From contig JANNMJ010000018.1 of assembly GCA_031397815.1 (NCBI GenBank), positions 1 to 9,544 on the forward strand: a DNA stretch of 9,544 bases, given 5' to 3'. The DNA comes from JANNMJ01 sp031397815 (GTDB lineage Bacteria; Bacteroidota; Bacteroidia; Cytophagales; Hymenobacteraceae). Positions 1 through 7,193 of this stretch are shown here, piece after piece. The notes beneath the pieces were generated by a model. That model worked only from the letters and a program-made list of their open reading frames with translations, was not told where the DNA came from and did no database searches. How positions within the stretch are numbered: position 1 is the stretch's first letter; each line of letters begins with the position of its first letter. Both the position numbers and the translations under genes were made by a program.

Positions 1-1216
1 CCGCTTGCGGGGTACCGTTGGTGTCGAAGCGCAGTACGACTCCATCAGTCCCGCCTGCATGGGCCAGCCGAGGACCCACAAAAAGCGAGTCGCTGAAAGT
101 GCCACCCACGTACACTGTGCCAGTATTATCAACGCACACGGAGGTGCCAAAATCGTTGCCGAAGCTCCCTAATTGCTTTGCCCATTGCCACTGGCCCTGC
201 GCGTTGAGCTTAGCAACGAACAGGTCATTGTTCATCCCAATGCTGGCAAAACCGGTAATGCCGAATTGCACGTGCCCCGCGAAATAACCAGTCAAGTAGA
301 TGTTTCCAGCGGCATCGACTGTATGATTAGTGATCTCTTCGTAGTTGGAGAGGCTTTCGATGGATTGCGCCCACTGCCAAGTACGGCCCGCCGTTAGGTG
401 CGCGATGAAGATGCCATCGTAGGTTACAGTGCGCAGGGTGGTGGCACCGAATGTGATCGAGTCAGAGAAGTAGTCGGTTATAATCACCCCCCCGTTGCCA
501 TCCGACGATACCGTTCCCATTGAATGGATTACGCCGGTGCTGCTCACCGGCTCTATCCAGCGCCATTGGCCATCGGCACTCAAGAGACCGGCAAAGCAGC
601 CGACCGAGAAGCCGGGAAACGTTCGGCTCCCAATGGCTACGTTGGTACCGGCGTAATCTCCGCCCACTAGAACGTCGCCGCTAGCGGGTTCAAGGGCTAT
701 GGCGTTTATTGATCCACCGTTGCGCAGATTAAGCCCGTTTACACTGGCCCACTGCCCGCTGGGCGTGAGCCTGGCTAGGAAAGTCTGATCATTCGCAAGC
801 GTAGTGTTGCCAAATGTTGCCGAGACACCACCATTAGTCGAGCCCGCATTACATTTTCCAGCAATACAGACGTCGCCTGTCGGCAGTAGCACCAAGCCGT
901 GGAGAAATTCACGGATGCCCCCTCCGCCTGCTACTGCCCATTCCCACATGCCAGCAGCCGACCGGCGCGCCACAAACAAGTCTTCTTGGCCTTGGCTAGT
1001 CAGGGTAGTGGTGCCGATGGTCAGGGTACCTTGGAAACTCCCAGCTATTGTCATGTTTCCCGTCAGATCGATAACGATTTTCTGCACATTGGCATTGGGC
1101 GCCCCTGGTAATACCTCGGCTAATTGCGCCTGTACACTATGAGCGGTAGTCAGGCAGAAAAAAAACAACATCAGCCAGCGCAGTAGCTTCTGACAGAAAA
1201 GGGTAGAAGAAGACAT
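1..1216 (-). CDS. Secreted beta-propeller-repeat protein, 3' end beyond window (partial)
   Basis: An open frame starts with ATG at 1216 and runs without a stop for 405 codons to the left edge, so the C-terminus is missing. The N-terminus has a basic/hydrophobic signal peptide ending near AHSVQAQ (residues ~1-31). The rest consists of ~60-residue units with a WxW motif (W91-E-W93, then QWRW ~218, TWQW ~280, QWQW ~343) followed by GN-[VI]-Y-[LV]-x-G and D-x-FVA-[KR]-L strands. This is the pattern of SBBP-type propeller repeats. It aligns collinearly with the complete 557-residue protein at 5349-7022, with only small indels. The missing ~150 residues should therefore hold the last repeat and a T9SS sorting domain; this is inferred. 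The start is preceded by an A-rich leader (TTTCTAAAAA) with no Shine-Dalgarno, as for its paralogue. Its codon use is more AT-tolerant (cta, tta, ata) than in the neighbouring genes. Likely role: a cell-surface or secreted protein of unknown ligand. Confidence 0.9.
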   Translation of the reverse strand, partial: MSSSTLFCQKLLRWLMLFFFCLTTAHSVQAQLAEVLPGAPNANVQKIVIDLTGNMTIAGSFQGTLTIGTTTLTSQGQEDLFVARRSAAGMWEWAVAGGGGIREFLHGLVLLPTGDVCIAGKCNAGSTNGGVSATFGNTTLANDQTFLARLTPSGQWASVNGLNLRNGGSINAIALEPASGDVLVGGDYAGTNVAIGSRTFPGFSVGCFAGLLSADGQWRWIEPVSSTGVIHSMGTVSSDGNGGVIITDYFSDSITFGATTLRTVTYDGIFIAHLTAGRTWQWAQSIESLSNYEEITNHTVDAAGNIYLTGYFAGHVQFGITGFASIGMNNDLFVAKLNAQGQWQWAKQLGSFGNDFGTSVCVDNTGTVYVGGTFSDSLFVGPRLAHAGGTDGVVLRFDTNGTPQA

Positions 1217-1480
1217 TTTTTAGAAACGAAAAAAGGGTTTGCCTCAGCAATATAGGCCCGAATTGGGCGGAACGTTTCGGATTAAAAACCAGAAAGGTGT
1301 CTTACCCCATCCCTTCACCGGCACGTCTGACGTACCCGGCACCGCCTCGGTGCCGGAGCTGCTGATGCCAATTCGCCCCTGACCAACGGCACCGGGACGG
1401 TGCCGGATACGGCTGTTTGGCTACCGTGAAAATCTGAAATCACACCTCCCTCACATCTCCACATTCCCACATCACTCCCC
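1217..1480. other. Non-coding region upstream of the partial propeller gene
   Basis: There is no credible gene here. From the minus-strand start codon outward it holds the A-rich leader of the propeller gene (1217-1245) and a weak match to the Bacteroidota -7 element on the minus strand (TATATTGC near 1245-1252; consensus TAnnTTTG). The tandem hairpins at 1336-1405 and most of a G-free tract (1437-1500) follow. The promoter of the leftward propeller gene should lie here, but I cannot place it with confidence. Confidence 0.6.
1336..1405. repeat. Two tandem hairpins sharing one stem sequence
   Basis: Hairpin A has arms 1336-1344 and 1348-1356 (CCGGCACCG / CGGTGCCGG, 3-base loop). Hairpin B has arms 1387-1394 and 1398-1405 (CGGCACCG / CGGTGCCG, 3-base loop). 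Both stems are perfect and contain the same 8-mer, so A and B could also pair with each other. No T-tract follows on either strand, which argues against simple intrinsic terminators. Just to the right (about 1412-1426) lies a GTTTGG/CTACC segment that resembles the linker of the hairpin pair at 9498-9544. An interspersed intergenic repeat is the likeliest explanation, but this is not proven. Confidence 0.6.
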
Positions 1481-1484
1481 ATCC

Positions 1485-1531
1485 CCCAAAAACAATTAAA
1501 GCCGTCCCCCTCAGTCAGAAGGGAACGGCTT
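1485..1531 (-). terminator. Intrinsic terminator of the YciI-like gene
   Basis: Read on the minus strand, an imperfect stem (AAGCCGTTCCC pairing with GGGACGGCTT, one bulged base; arms 1521-1531 and 1499-1508) is followed by TAATTGTTTTTTGG. It lies about 40 bases past the TAG stop of the gene at 1573-1890. A stem followed by a T-run is the standard form of a rho-independent terminator. Confidence 0.75.
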
Positions 1532-1572
1532 CAACTCCTTTCGGAAGTCAGCGGGGAAAGGAGGCGGGGCGG

Positions 1573-1890
1573 CTACAGAGCCACCACTTCCTGCGGAACC
1601 GTTTCGCCTTTGAGCACGAACTGGAACGGCACGCAGATGCCGGTCATCATGCCTTCGCTGATGAGGGGGTCGGCGTACATGGTGCGGCGGGCGGTTTCGA
1701 GGGAATCGGAGGCGAAAACCACGAGACCGAAATCAGCCTTTCCGCCGACGGCGGCCATGTTCAGCAACCGGCCGTCGCGCAGGTTCTGGAGGTGGAGGAA
1801 ATGCGCGACCATCACATCGGCCTCGGCCTGACGGAGCGCGGGGGTGTGCGGGATGCCCGTGGGCAACAAGAGGTAAGAATACAATTCCAT
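1573..1890 (-). CDS. YciI-like (dimeric alpha/beta-barrel) small protein
   Basis: This 105-residue cytoplasmic protein has no signal peptide. Recognisable YciI-family landmarks appear in order: a helix with a conserved His (MVAHFLHLQNLRDGRLL, His30 to residue 43), a Gly-rich turn and strand (FGLVVFASDS, ~54-63), then a helix leading into ADPLISEG (D74-P75) and a final strand ending in VPFQFVL (87-93). The length matches the family (about 90-110 residues). YciI proteins adopt a ferredoxin-like fold. Some are thought to act as small hydrolases or dehydrochlorinase-like enzymes, but most have no known substrate, and none is assignable here. The gene is single, diverges from the amidohydrolase gene across 276 bases, and has its own terminator. 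The ATG at 1890 is preceded by CCTAAAA and a C/T-rich leader, with no Shine-Dalgarno. Family assignment is fairly secure; function is not. Confidence 0.82.
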   Translation of the reverse strand: MELYSYLLLPTGIPHTPALRQAEADVMVAHFLHLQNLRDGRLLNMAAVGGKADFGLVVFASDSLETARRTMYADPLISEGMMTGICVPFQFVLKGETVPQEVVAL

Positions 1891-2166
1891 TTTTAGGGGA
1901 AGGAAAGCGGGTGAGAAGATGGTGGGATAGCTGCAAAAACCGGGGCAGACACGTATGAAATGGTAATAATACCGGACGAAGTAGAGATTTAGCCACTGAA
2001 TTTGGACGAAAGCGCGGAAATTGGGGGTAAAGGGCGCCCAAAGCGCGGCGATTGTTTGACGCCGTTTCCCGGCCCGGCGGCGGGCGGGCGCCCGGTTGGC
2101 GCCTAACTTTCGCAGCAGGTTACCGGCTTATTCTCCCCTCTACTCGACTCGATCCCGACCCGACTC
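1891..2166. promoter_or_regulatory. Divergent intergenic region (YciI-like / amidohydrolase)
   Basis: Promoters for both outward-facing genes should sit in these 276 bases. The left half is AT-richer, while 2061-2100 is an extremely GC-rich block containing two GGCGCC palindromes (~2085-2103). The best fit to a Bacteroidota -7 element for the rightward gene is TAACTTTC at 2104-2111 (consensus TAnnTTTG), but no TTTG is correctly placed upstream, so the call is weak. The last ~37 bases before the ATG at 2167 are C/T-rich and G-poor. No operator-like dyad stands out. Confidence 0.4.
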
Positions 2167-5100
2167 ATGCGAATCCTCTACTGGTGCGGCCTCGTCCTGC
2201 TCACCGCCGACCTCGCGGCCTCTACCGCGCAGGCGCAGCAGGTGCCCGGCACGTTCCCCACGAACGGCCCCCGCGACGACCGCGCCGGGCGCGTCGCGCT
2301 CACCCACGCCACCATTTTCGCCGATTACCAGACCCGCCTCGACGACGCGACGCTCCTCATCGAGAACGGCCGCATCGTGGCGGTGGGGAAGGGGCTGGCG
2401 GTGCCCGCTGGCACCACCGAGCTTGACCAGAAAGGGCGGTTTATTTACCCCGCGCTCGTCGATGCCTACACGGGGTATGGGCTGCCGTCGGCACCGTCGG
2501 GGGGGCGCAGTCGGCGGCAGGGGCCGCAGCTGGATACCGATAAGGACGGGCCGTTTGGGTGGAATCAGGCGCTCAAGCCCGAGGTGCGCGGCATCGAGAA
2601 GTTTTCGGCTTCGGAGGATGCGGCGGCGGGGCTGCGCAAGCTCGGTTTCGGCACGGTGCTCACGCTCCCGCAGGACGGCATTATGCGCGGCACCGGCGCC
2701 CTCGTGACGCTCAACACGCGGCGGCGCGAGAACCAGACGGTCTTGATTCCGGAAGCGGCGGCGGGGCTTTCCTTCGATAAAGGCTCTTCGACCCAGAACT
2801 ACCCCGAATCGCTGATGGGCGCCATTGCGCTCCTTCGGCAGACGTATCTGGACGCCGCGTGGCAGGAGAAAAACGCCGCCGCCGAGCAGAATCTGAGCCT
2901 CGCGGCGGTGCGCGGGCAGCGCCGTCTGCCGCACATCTTTCAGGTGCGCGACAAGCTCTCCCTTCTCCGCGCCGACCGCGTGGGCGATGAGGCCGGGGTG
3001 CCCTACATTCTCAAAACCGCCGGCGACGAGTACCAGCGCATCCGCGAGGTGAAGGCCACCGGCGCCACGCTCATCGTGCCGCTCAACTTCCCCGACGCCT
3101 ACAACGTGGAGGACGTGTACGACGCCGACGACATCCCCCTCGAATACCTGCAACACTGGGAGCTGGCGCCCACTAACCCCGGCGCCGTGGCGCGCGCGGG
3201 CATTCCGATGGCGCTCACCACGGCGGGCCTGAAGGATAAAAGCCAGTTTTGGCCGAATCTGCGGAAAGCCGTGCTGCACGGCCTGAGCGAAGCCGACGCC
3301 CTTAAAGCCCTGACCGTCACGCCCGCCACGTTCCTCGGTGCCACCGATCACGTCGGGGCGCTGCGGCCGGGGATGGACGCGAGCTTCTTCATCACCACGG
3401 CGCCCGTGTTTCAGGAAAACGCCGTCGTGCTCGACTCGTGGGTGCAGGGCGACCGCTTCCCCGTCACCACCCTGCCCACCGATTACCGAGGTGTTTACCG
3501 CCTCACCGTGCAGGGCCAACCCGAGCGCACGCTCCTGATTCAGGGCAAGCCCGACGGCCCGGAAGCCCGCCTCGTGAACGCCCCCGGCGACACCGCCAAG
3601 GCCAATATCAGCTTCGTCGGCGAGAATGTGACCCTCACGTATTCGCCTAAATCGGCCACTCCTGCGGCGGCTTCTCCGAAGGAAAAAACGGCACCTTCTG
3701 CCGCCCAAGTCAGCATTCGGCTGACGGGTTTTTACACGGGCAACGGCTTCGGCGGACAGGCCGATTTGGCGGGCGCTACTCCCGCCGCCGTTCGCTGGAA
3801 TGCGGTGCTGCAACAGGCGCGGACAGAGGCCGCTCGCCGCGATACGGCGAAGGTGGTGCCGCCCGTGCTGGGCGCGCTCACGTACCCGCTGGGGGCGTTT
3901 GGGCTGCTGGAAGCGCCGAAAAACGAGGTCGTCCTGATCCGTAACGCCACCGTCTGGACGAGCGATGCGGCCGGGAAGCTCGACGGCGCCGACGTGCTGA
4001 TTGGCGCCGACGGGCGGATTGCGGCCGTCGGGAAGGGGCTGAAAGAGCCGAAGGGCGCCCGCGTCATCGACGGCACCGGGCGGCACCTCACGCCGGGCAT
4101 TTTAGATGAGCACTCGCACATTGCCATCAGCGAGGGCGTGAACGAGGGGACGCAAAGCGTGACGGCGGAAGTGCGGATCAACGATGTGGTCGACCCTGAC
4201 GATATCACGATCTACCGGCAGCTCGCGGGCGGTAAGATTGCCGCGCAGCTTCTGCACGGCTCGGCGAATACGATTGGCGGGCAATCGGCGCTCATCAAGC
4301 TGCGGTGGGGCGTGGGGCCGGAAGAGCTGAAAATCAAGGATGCGCCGGGTTTCATCAAGTTCGCCCTCGGCGAAAACGTGAAGCAGAGCAACTGGGGCGA
4401 CGCCAACACGATTCGTTTCCCGCAGAGCCGGATGGGGGTCGAGCAGGTCATCGACGATGCCTTCCAGCGCGCCAAGGAGTACGAGGCGCGCCAAACCGCG
4501 TGGGAGCGCCTGAGCCAGAAGGCCCGCGCCACGGCCGCCGCGCCGCGTCGGGATTTGGAGCTGGATGCCCTTGTGGAGATTCTGCGCGGACGGCGGTTCA
4601 TCACCTGCCACTCGTACGTGCAGTCGGAAATTAATATGCTGATGAAGGCCGCCGACCGCAACGGGTTCAAGGTGAATACCTTCACGCACATCCTCGAAGG
4701 CTATAAAGTGGCCGACAAAATGAAAGCGCACGGCGCGAACGCGTCGACGTTCTCGGATTGGTGGGCGTATAAGAATGAGGTGAAAGAAGCGATTCCGTAC
4801 AACGCGGCGATTATGCACGACGCGGGCCTGAACGTCGCGATCAATTCCGACGACCACGAAATGGCCCGTCGCCTGAACCAAGAAGCGGCGAAAACGGTGA
4901 AATACGGCGGTTTATCGGAGGAAGAAGCCCTCAAAACCGTCACCATCAACCCCGCCCGCATGCTCCACTTGGACGACCGCATGGGGTCGATCAAAGTCGG
5001 GAAAGACGCCGACCTCGTCCTCTGGAGCGCCCACCCCCTCAGCATCTACGCCCGCTGTGAGCGCACCTACGTCGACGGCCGCTGCTACTATTCCCTCGAC

Positions 5101-5280
5101 CAGGATGCCGCCCTTCGCGCCCGCCGCGACCAGGAGCGCGCCCGCCTCGTGCAAAAGCTCCTCGCCGCCAAGCGCAAGGGCGACCCCACGCAAGCCCCCA
5201 AAACCAAGCCCCAGCGCCGCATCGACTGCGAAGACTTCGAGTACGATTACGCGGAGGACGTGACGGGGATGGGGGAGTAG
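2167..5280 (+). CDS. Exported tandem amidohydrolase, N-terminal module degenerate
   Basis: This 1037-residue protein has a signal peptide (residues ~1-24, ending AQAQ), so it is probably periplasmic. Module 1 (~44-430) has the start strand, IENGRIVAVGKGL and the closing VTPATFLG...GALRPGMDASF of the superfamily. However, the metal-binding HxH position reads PALVDAYTGYG (95-105), and the final Asp region reads LTTAGLKDK (350-358). Module 1 therefore lacks metal ligands. An Ala/Pro/Lys-rich, beta-rich linker spans ~435-585. Module 2 (~586-990) keeps a full ligand set for an imidazolonepropionase-like amidohydrolase: H649-S-H651, H815 (TCHSY), H841 (FTHIL) and D895 (NSDDHE), then VTINPARMLHLDDRMGSIKVGKDADLVLW. 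A charged tail ends the protein. Substrate is unknown; related exported Bacteroidota proteins are usually annotated only as amidohydrolases. The gene stands alone, with a terminator 18 bases after its TAG stop. The ATG at 2167 was chosen because it gives a complete signal peptide. Confidence 0.93.
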   Translation: MRILYWCGLVLLTADLAASTAQAQQVPGTFPTNGPRDDRAGRVALTHATIFADYQTRLDDATLLIENGRIVAVGKGLAVPAGTTELDQKGRFIYPALVDAYTGYGLPSAPSGGRSRRQGPQLDTDKDGPFGWNQALKPEVRGIEKFSASEDAAAGLRKLGFGTVLTLPQDGIMRGTGALVTLNTRRRENQTVLIPEAAAGLSFDKGSSTQNYPESLMGAIALLRQTYLDAAWQEKNAAAEQNLSLAAVRGQRRLPHIFQVRDKLSLLRADRVGDEAGVPYILKTAGDEYQRIREVKATGATLIVPLNFPDAYNVEDVYDADDIPLEYLQHWELAPTNPGAVARAGIPMALTTAGLKDKSQFWPNLRKAVLHGLSEADALKALTVTPATFLGATDHVGALRPGMDASFFITTAPVFQENAVVLDSWVQGDRFPVTTLPTDYRGVYRLTVQGQPERTLLIQGKPDGPEARLVNAPGDTAKANISFVGENVTLTYSPKSATPAAASPKEKTAPSAAQVSIRLTGFYTGNGFGGQADLAGATPAAVRWNAVLQQARTEAARRDTAKVVPPVLGALTYPLGAFGLLEAPKNEVVLIRNATVWTSDAAGKLDGADVLIGADGRIAAVGKGLKEPKGARVIDGTGRHLTPGILDEHSHIAISEGVNEGTQSVTAEVRINDVVDPDDITIYRQLAGGKIAAQLLHGSANTIGGQSALIKLRWGVGPEELKIKDAPGFIKFALGENVKQSNWGDANTIRFPQSRMGVEQVIDDAFQRAKEYEARQTAWERLSQKARATAAAPRRDLELDALVEILRGRRFITCHSYVQSEINMLMKAADRNGFKVNTFTHILEGYKVADKMKAHGANASTFSDWWAYKNEVKEAIPYNAAIMHDAGLNVAINSDDHEMARRLNQEAAKTVKYGGLSEEEALKTVTINPARMLHLDDRMGSIKVGKDADLVLWSAHPLSIYARCERTYVDGRCYYSLDQDAALRARRDQERARLVQKLLAAKRKGDPTQAPKTKPQRRIDCEDFEYDYAEDVTGMGE

Positions 5281-5297
5281 GTGGCGTGGGGAAAGGC

Positions 5298-5333
5298 AGT
5301 TTAGTGCCGATATTGTCGCAGTAAACTCTTTTT
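5298..5333 (+). terminator. Intrinsic terminator of the amidohydrolase gene
   Basis: The stem arms are 5298-5307 (AGTTTAGTGC) and 5318-5327 (GCAGTAAACT), with one G-G mismatch and a 10-base loop, followed by CTTTTTCTTGCTT. The stem plus T-run lies 18 bases after the stop codon. It ends only ~15 bases before the next start codon at 5349, so the downstream gene must either initiate inside this overlap or depend on read-through. Confidence 0.75.
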
Positions 5334-5348
5334 CTTGCTTAAAATAAA

Positions 5349-7022
5349 ATGACCATTCACCACCTTTTCCATCGGAAGCTATTTCGCTTGCTGACGTTAG
5401 CCTTTTTATTCCTCACCGCCGCACACACCGCGCAAGCGCAATGGGCGGAAGCGCTGGCGGGAACGCCCGATACCCGGTTATGGAAGACGGTCGTCGACCC
5501 GGCGGGGAACGTGACGGTAGCTGGGGAATTTCAAGGTACCCTGACCATCGGCACCACCACGCTGCTCAGCAGGGGCAGTCTGGACATATTCGTCGCGCGG
5601 CGTTCGGCTGCGGGCATTTGGGAATGGGTGGTGGCAGCGGGAGGTACCCGAATTGACAACGTACTTGGCTTGGCACTGCTACCGAATGGCGACGTTCTGA
5701 TTGCCGGTGAGTGCAGTATGGACCTTTCTGCTGGCACCTCTTCGGCCGTATTCGGCACCAACACCCTTACGCAGCAGCTGACGACGGGGCAGGGTTATGT
5801 AGCAAAGCTGACGGCTGGCGGGCAGTGGGACTGGGTGATCGGGCTAGACGCGCTCGGCGAAACAATGATGCTGGGGGTAGCCATTGAACCTGCCAGTGGC
5901 GATGTGCTCGTGAGCGGGTTATACAAAGGCAACGATGTAACTGTTGGCCCCTTGACGCTCCCCGGTATCTCGGCCGGTGTGTTCGCCGGTCGCCTGAGCG
6001 CGGGTGGTCAGTGGCGGTGGGTGGAGCCGGTGAGCAGCAGCGGCGTGGTATTTCTGGGCGGAATGGTGTCGTCGGATGGGAGCGGCGGGATGATCGTGAG
6101 CGGCATCACCAGCAGCCCGACGACGTTTGGCGCCACGGCGCTAAGCCCGGTGGGCGGTAGCGACATTTTCGTCGCTCGCTTGACGGCGGGCCGTACGTGG
6201 CAGTGGGCGAAGCTGATCGGCAGCATCGGTACTGAATGGGTCGGCGACCATACCAACGATGCCGCCGGAAACGTCTACCTGACGGGGTCTTTTGAAGGCA
6301 GCATGCAACTCGGCCCCATCACCATGACCAGCGTCGGTCGGACCGATATGTTCGTGGCTAAGCTCGATGCGCAAGGCCAATGGCAGTGGGCGCAGCAGGT
6401 AGGAAGTCGCTCCGACGATGGCGCTTACGCCGTATGCGCCGATAATGCCGGTTCGGTGTACGTAGGCGGCTGGTTTGGCGCCCGGAATACAGTGGGGCTG
6501 CCGTTGACCAATGTAGGTGGGCGCGATGGGGTGGTGCTGCGCTTGAGCGCCAGTGGCACCCAGCAAGCGGCGGTTGTTTTCGGCGGGACCAGCAATCTCG
6601 ACCAAGTCAATGCCCTTGCAATCGCGCCATCGAGCGGAAAGCTGTTTATGTGCGGCAACTTCAACAGCGCCACCCTGAGCATCGATGCCACCCGCACGCT
6701 CATCGGCACAACCGTCGGTTCGTTCAATAGCAATGCCTTCGTGGCCGATATCTCCACCCAGCTCCTCAGCACCTCGCCCGACGCCGCCGCGCCCGCCGCG
6801 CTCTCCCTCAGCCCCAACCCCGCCCACGGCGCCCTCTGGCTGACGACGCCCGCTATCACCGGCACCACCACCACCACGGGCACCCTCCTCGATGGCGTGG
6901 GCCGCGTAGTCCGGACGTTTAATCTGACTGGCGAGCGCACCCGGCTGGATATTCAAGGCCTGACGCCGGGCGTGTACACCGTGCGCGTCGGCGCGCAAAC
7001 GCGGCGCGTGGTGGTAGAATAA
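5349..7022 (+). CDS. Secreted seven-repeat beta-propeller protein with T9SS sorting domain
   Basis: This 557-residue protein has a signal peptide (residues ~1-31, basic start, LLTLAFLFLTAAHTAQA). Seven repeat units of ~60 residues follow, marked by aromatic anchors at W32, W91, W160, W222, W284, W345 and a degenerate one near 405. Each unit holds [DN]xAGNVY[LV]xGxF and DxFVA[KR]L strands and ends in GQWxW. Seven units fit one closed propeller of the SBBP-repeat kind. A Thr-rich stretch (~504-511) lies inside the C-terminal domain (~484-557), which has the T9SS type A form: SLSPNPAHG, then DGVGRVVRTF, and LDIQGLTPGVYTVRV with a final RRVVVE. The protein is therefore expected to cross the outer membrane by T9SS and stay surface-bound or be released. 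The ligand is unknown. It is paralogous to the partial gene at 1-1216. The start is preceded by TTAAAATAAA with no Shine-Dalgarno. Confidence 0.92.
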   Translation: MTIHHLFHRKLFRLLTLAFLFLTAAHTAQAQWAEALAGTPDTRLWKTVVDPAGNVTVAGEFQGTLTIGTTTLLSRGSLDIFVARRSAAGIWEWVVAAGGTRIDNVLGLALLPNGDVLIAGECSMDLSAGTSSAVFGTNTLTQQLTTGQGYVAKLTAGGQWDWVIGLDALGETMMLGVAIEPASGDVLVSGLYKGNDVTVGPLTLPGISAGVFAGRLSAGGQWRWVEPVSSSGVVFLGGMVSSDGSGGMIVSGITSSPTTFGATALSPVGGSDIFVARLTAGRTWQWAKLIGSIGTEWVGDHTNDAAGNVYLTGSFEGSMQLGPITMTSVGRTDMFVAKLDAQGQWQWAQQVGSRSDDGAYAVCADNAGSVYVGGWFGARNTVGLPLTNVGGRDGVVLRLSASGTQQAAVVFGGTSNLDQVNALAIAPSSGKLFMCGNFNSATLSIDATRTLIGTTVGSFNSNAFVADISTQLLSTSPDAAAPAALSLSPNPAHGALWLTTPAITGTTTTTGTLLDGVGRVVRTFNLTGERTRLDIQGLTPGVYTVRVGAQTRRVVVE

Positions 7023-7075
7023 GGGAGATCGAGGTGGAGACGGGTAAGCTTTAATTTCAAACTTCCGAACTAATT

Positions 7076-7124
7076 ATTCGCCCCATTTACCGGCCCTCTC
7101 GCGGCGCGGGTAAATGGGGCGAAT
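7076..7124. terminator. Perfect 16-bp inverted repeat, likely bidirectional terminator
   Basis: Arms 7076-7091 (ATTCGCCCCATTTACC) and 7109-7124 are exact reverse complements around a 17-base GC-rich loop. The repeat lies in the 171-base gap between two convergent genes, 54 bases past one stop and 70 bases past the other. There is no strong T-run on either side, so it may act as a transcription barrier or mRNA 3'-end stabiliser rather than a classical intrinsic terminator. Confidence 0.75.
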
Positions 7125-7193
7125 TCGTGTCAATAGCTCCGGCCGATACCCCGCCGAGGCTGGCGGCGGCGGAATGCCCCCATCACCCCCGCC

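Noticed and set aside
804..1142. 112-codon plus-strand frame
   Set aside because: It is antisense to the partial propeller gene, whose frame is supported by alignment with its paralogue.
1443..1492. G-quadruplex on the minus strand of the G-free tract
   Set aside because: There are four G-runs of three or more, but the loops of about 8 and 15 bases make a stable quadruplex unlikely.
1733..2041. 102-codon minus-strand frame overlapping the YciI-like gene
   Set aside because: It overlaps the YciI-like reading frame out of phase, and its tail is Arg/Pro-rich without family features.
2104..2111. TAACTTTC as the -7 promoter element of the amidohydrolase gene
   Set aside because: There is no properly spaced -33 TTTG; the only nearby TTTG (2055-2058) is too far upstream. 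It is mentioned only as a weak candidate.
2140..4086. 648-codon open frame on the minus strand inside the amidohydrolase gene
   Set aside because: It is antisense to a gene with clear family motifs. Its translation is Arg/Gly/His-rich and low-complexity, as expected from a GC-rich shadow frame, and it has no recognisable domain or leader.
6141..6998. 285-codon open frame on the minus strand inside the propeller gene
   Set aside because: It is a composition-driven shadow: Ala/Gly/Arg-rich and overlapping clear repeats in the plus-strand gene.
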